Source of the DNA: Syntrophorhabdaceae bacterium
GTDB taxonomy: Bacteria > Desulfobacterota > Syntrophorhabdia > Syntrophorhabdales > Syntrophorhabdaceae
Direction of reading: 5' to 3'
DNA: 5,723 nt
NCBI GenBank assembly: GCA_026416315.1
Contig: JAOAFK010000080.1
Location: 1 to 5,723 of the forward strand
In this document: positions 5,203-5,723 of the stretch, one piece after another
Layout of the letters: every line of letters starts with the position of its first letter
Position numbering within the stretch: position 1 is the stretch's first letter
Translations under genes and position numbers: made by a program
The notes under the pieces: model-generated
Databases searched by the model: none
What the model saw: the letters and a program-made list of their open reading frames with translations, nothing else
Told to the model about the DNA's origin: nothing

Positions 5203-5652
5203 ATGGAATGGGAGAAAATAATGGAAAAACTAAAAGATATGATTCTTGGAGAGATCAAGGAGGAGTTCAGAGAGTTTAAATCAACTGTATCAGGGCAACT
5301 ACAGGGGTTCGCCTTAGCGATCGAAACGATGAATTCAAGGATGTCCGGTATTGAATCAAGAATGAGTTCTATGGAATCAGATATAAGAGATTTAAGAAAA
5401 GCAATAGACGAAACAAACAAAAGAATAGATGACTTAAGGGTTGAACTAAAGGCAGAAATAATGCTCAACACCCAAAGAATTGATGAAACCAATAAGAGAA
5501 TAGATGAAACAAACAAAAGAATAGATGACATCTATTTAGAGGTTTCAAACATAAGGGGTGATTTAAATAAAGCACTCTCCCGGAAAGAGGTAATCGATGA
5601 TGTATTGATAAGGGTTCAGAGGCTTGAAGATAAGGTTCTGGCTGCAGCATAA
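5203..5652 (+). CDS. small cytoplasmic coiled-coil protein of unknown function
   Basis: The 149-residue protein has no signal peptide or membrane segment. An amphipathic N-terminal part (1-30, EKLKDMILGEIKEEFREF) leads to GQLQGFALAIE (31-41). A long heptad-patterned coiled coil then runs from about 43 to 146. Within it the heptad IDETNKR occurs at 68-74, 93-99 and 100-106, with IDD after the first and third, and Ile sits at the heptad core (I61, I68, I75, I93, I100, I107, I114). It is charged and Met/Ile-rich, likely an oligomer or a scaffold. I do not recognise the family and assign no function. GGAGG (5194-5198) is only 4 bases from ATG 5203, while GGGAG (5210-5214) is 6 bases from an in-frame ATG at 5221, so the true start could be either. 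It has its own promoter and seems independent of the magnesium operon. The opposite strand reads as a false membrane-like frame. Confidence 0.8.
   Translation: MEWEKIMEKLKDMILGEIKEEFREFKSTVSGQLQGFALAIETMNSRMSGIESRMSSMESDIRDLRKAIDETNKRIDDLRVELKAEIMLNTQRIDETNKRIDETNKRIDDIYLEVSNIRGDLNKALSRKEVIDDVLIRVQRLEDKVLAAA
5404..5433 (+). repeat. 30-bp repeat copy 1 inside the coiled-coil gene
   Basis: These bases encode IDETNKRIDD (residues 68-77). They match 5500-5529 at 29 of 30 positions, including a 24-base exact match (5410-5433 with 5506-5529). The copies lie exactly 96 bp (32 codons) apart, keeping frame. Confidence 0.8.
5479..5529 (+). repeat. tandem 21-bp heptad repeat, includes 30-bp repeat copy 2 (5500-5529)
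   Basis: Units 5479-5499 and 5500-5520 both encode IDETNKR but differ at several third positions. The second unit plus IDD (5500-5529) is nearly identical in DNA to 5404-5433. The near-identity at silent sites shows recent duplication or gene conversion of heptad units. Confidence 0.75.
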
Positions 5653-5667
5653 ATCAGTGTGTAGACT

Positions 5668-5691
5668 TACATATGCATATAATAATATGTA
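5668..5691. repeat. A+T-rich inverted repeat downstream of the coiled-coil gene
   Basis: TACATAT (5668-5674) and ATATGTA (5685-5691) form a 7-bp stem with a 10-base loop, 15 bases past the stop. The nearest T-run (5701-5705) is 9 bases away, so a standard intrinsic terminator is doubtful. The loop contains a TATAAT (5678-5683) without a usable -35. No gene is visible in 5653-5723. Confidence 0.3.
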
Positions 5692-5723
5692 GCTATTGCG
5701 TTTTTACGGGATTAAAATATTTA

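Noticed and set aside
5404..5529. CRISPR-like or mobile-element repeat
   Set aside because: The repeats are in-frame coding heptads with register-preserving spacing, not spaced non-coding repeats, and no cas or transposase genes are present.
5181..5531. Minus-strand frame of 116 codons rich in Leu/Ile/Ser, resembling a membrane protein
   Set aside because: It is the antisense reading of the heptad repeats of the coiled-coil gene, which has its own promoter and ribosome site. Reverse reading of Glu/Asp/Lys/Asn-rich codons yields hydrophobic codons.

Overview
The window is about 40% G+C by eye, bacterial and tightly packed, with strong GGAGG-type ribosome sites and near-consensus sigma-70 type promoters. 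The gene content (a cofactor-dependent phosphoglycerate mutase, a bacterial Mg2+ P-type ATPase, a PTS EIIA-domain protein and a PP2C phosphatase) points to a Gram-negative-type anaerobe-like lineage such as Thermodesulfobacteriota (old Deltaproteobacteria) or Nitrospirota. That placement is an impression from protein style only and has low confidence.

Layout. Positions 1-356 (minus strand) carry the first 118 codons of a PP2C-type Ser/Thr phosphatase that runs off the left edge. A 113-bp divergent spacer follows, with a clean promoter (393-421) driving gpmA (470-1216), a complete phosphoglycerate mutase that ends at a modest hairpin/T-run terminator. The 425-bp gap 1217-1641 is the most interesting part. 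It holds a strong promoter (1321-1349), a 36-codon small ORF with an excellent ribosome site (1388-1498), and a set of mutually exclusive hairpins (about 1466-1574). It then becomes very A+T-rich up to the start of an 884-residue MgtA-type Mg2+ P-type ATPase (1642-4296).

Two bases after the ATPase stop begins a 266-residue protein with a PTS EIIA type-2 domain (phosphorylatable His67) and an unrecognised C-terminal half (4299-5099). These two genes look like one operon under the leader. A separate extended -10 promoter (5142-5170), with a 16-bp perfect palindrome at its expected start site, drives a small cytoplasmic coiled-coil protein of unknown function (5203-5652). The last 71 bases hold no gene, only an A+T-rich inverted repeat.

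How they fit together. The likely story is a magnesium-uptake unit whose expression is set by a leader RNA with a leader peptide, as in enterobacterial mgtA but with unrelated sequence. A PTS phosphoacceptor is co-translated with the pump and may tie its activity or expression to phosphotransfer state. The mutase, the phosphatase and the coiled-coil protein are separate transcription units with no evident link to it.
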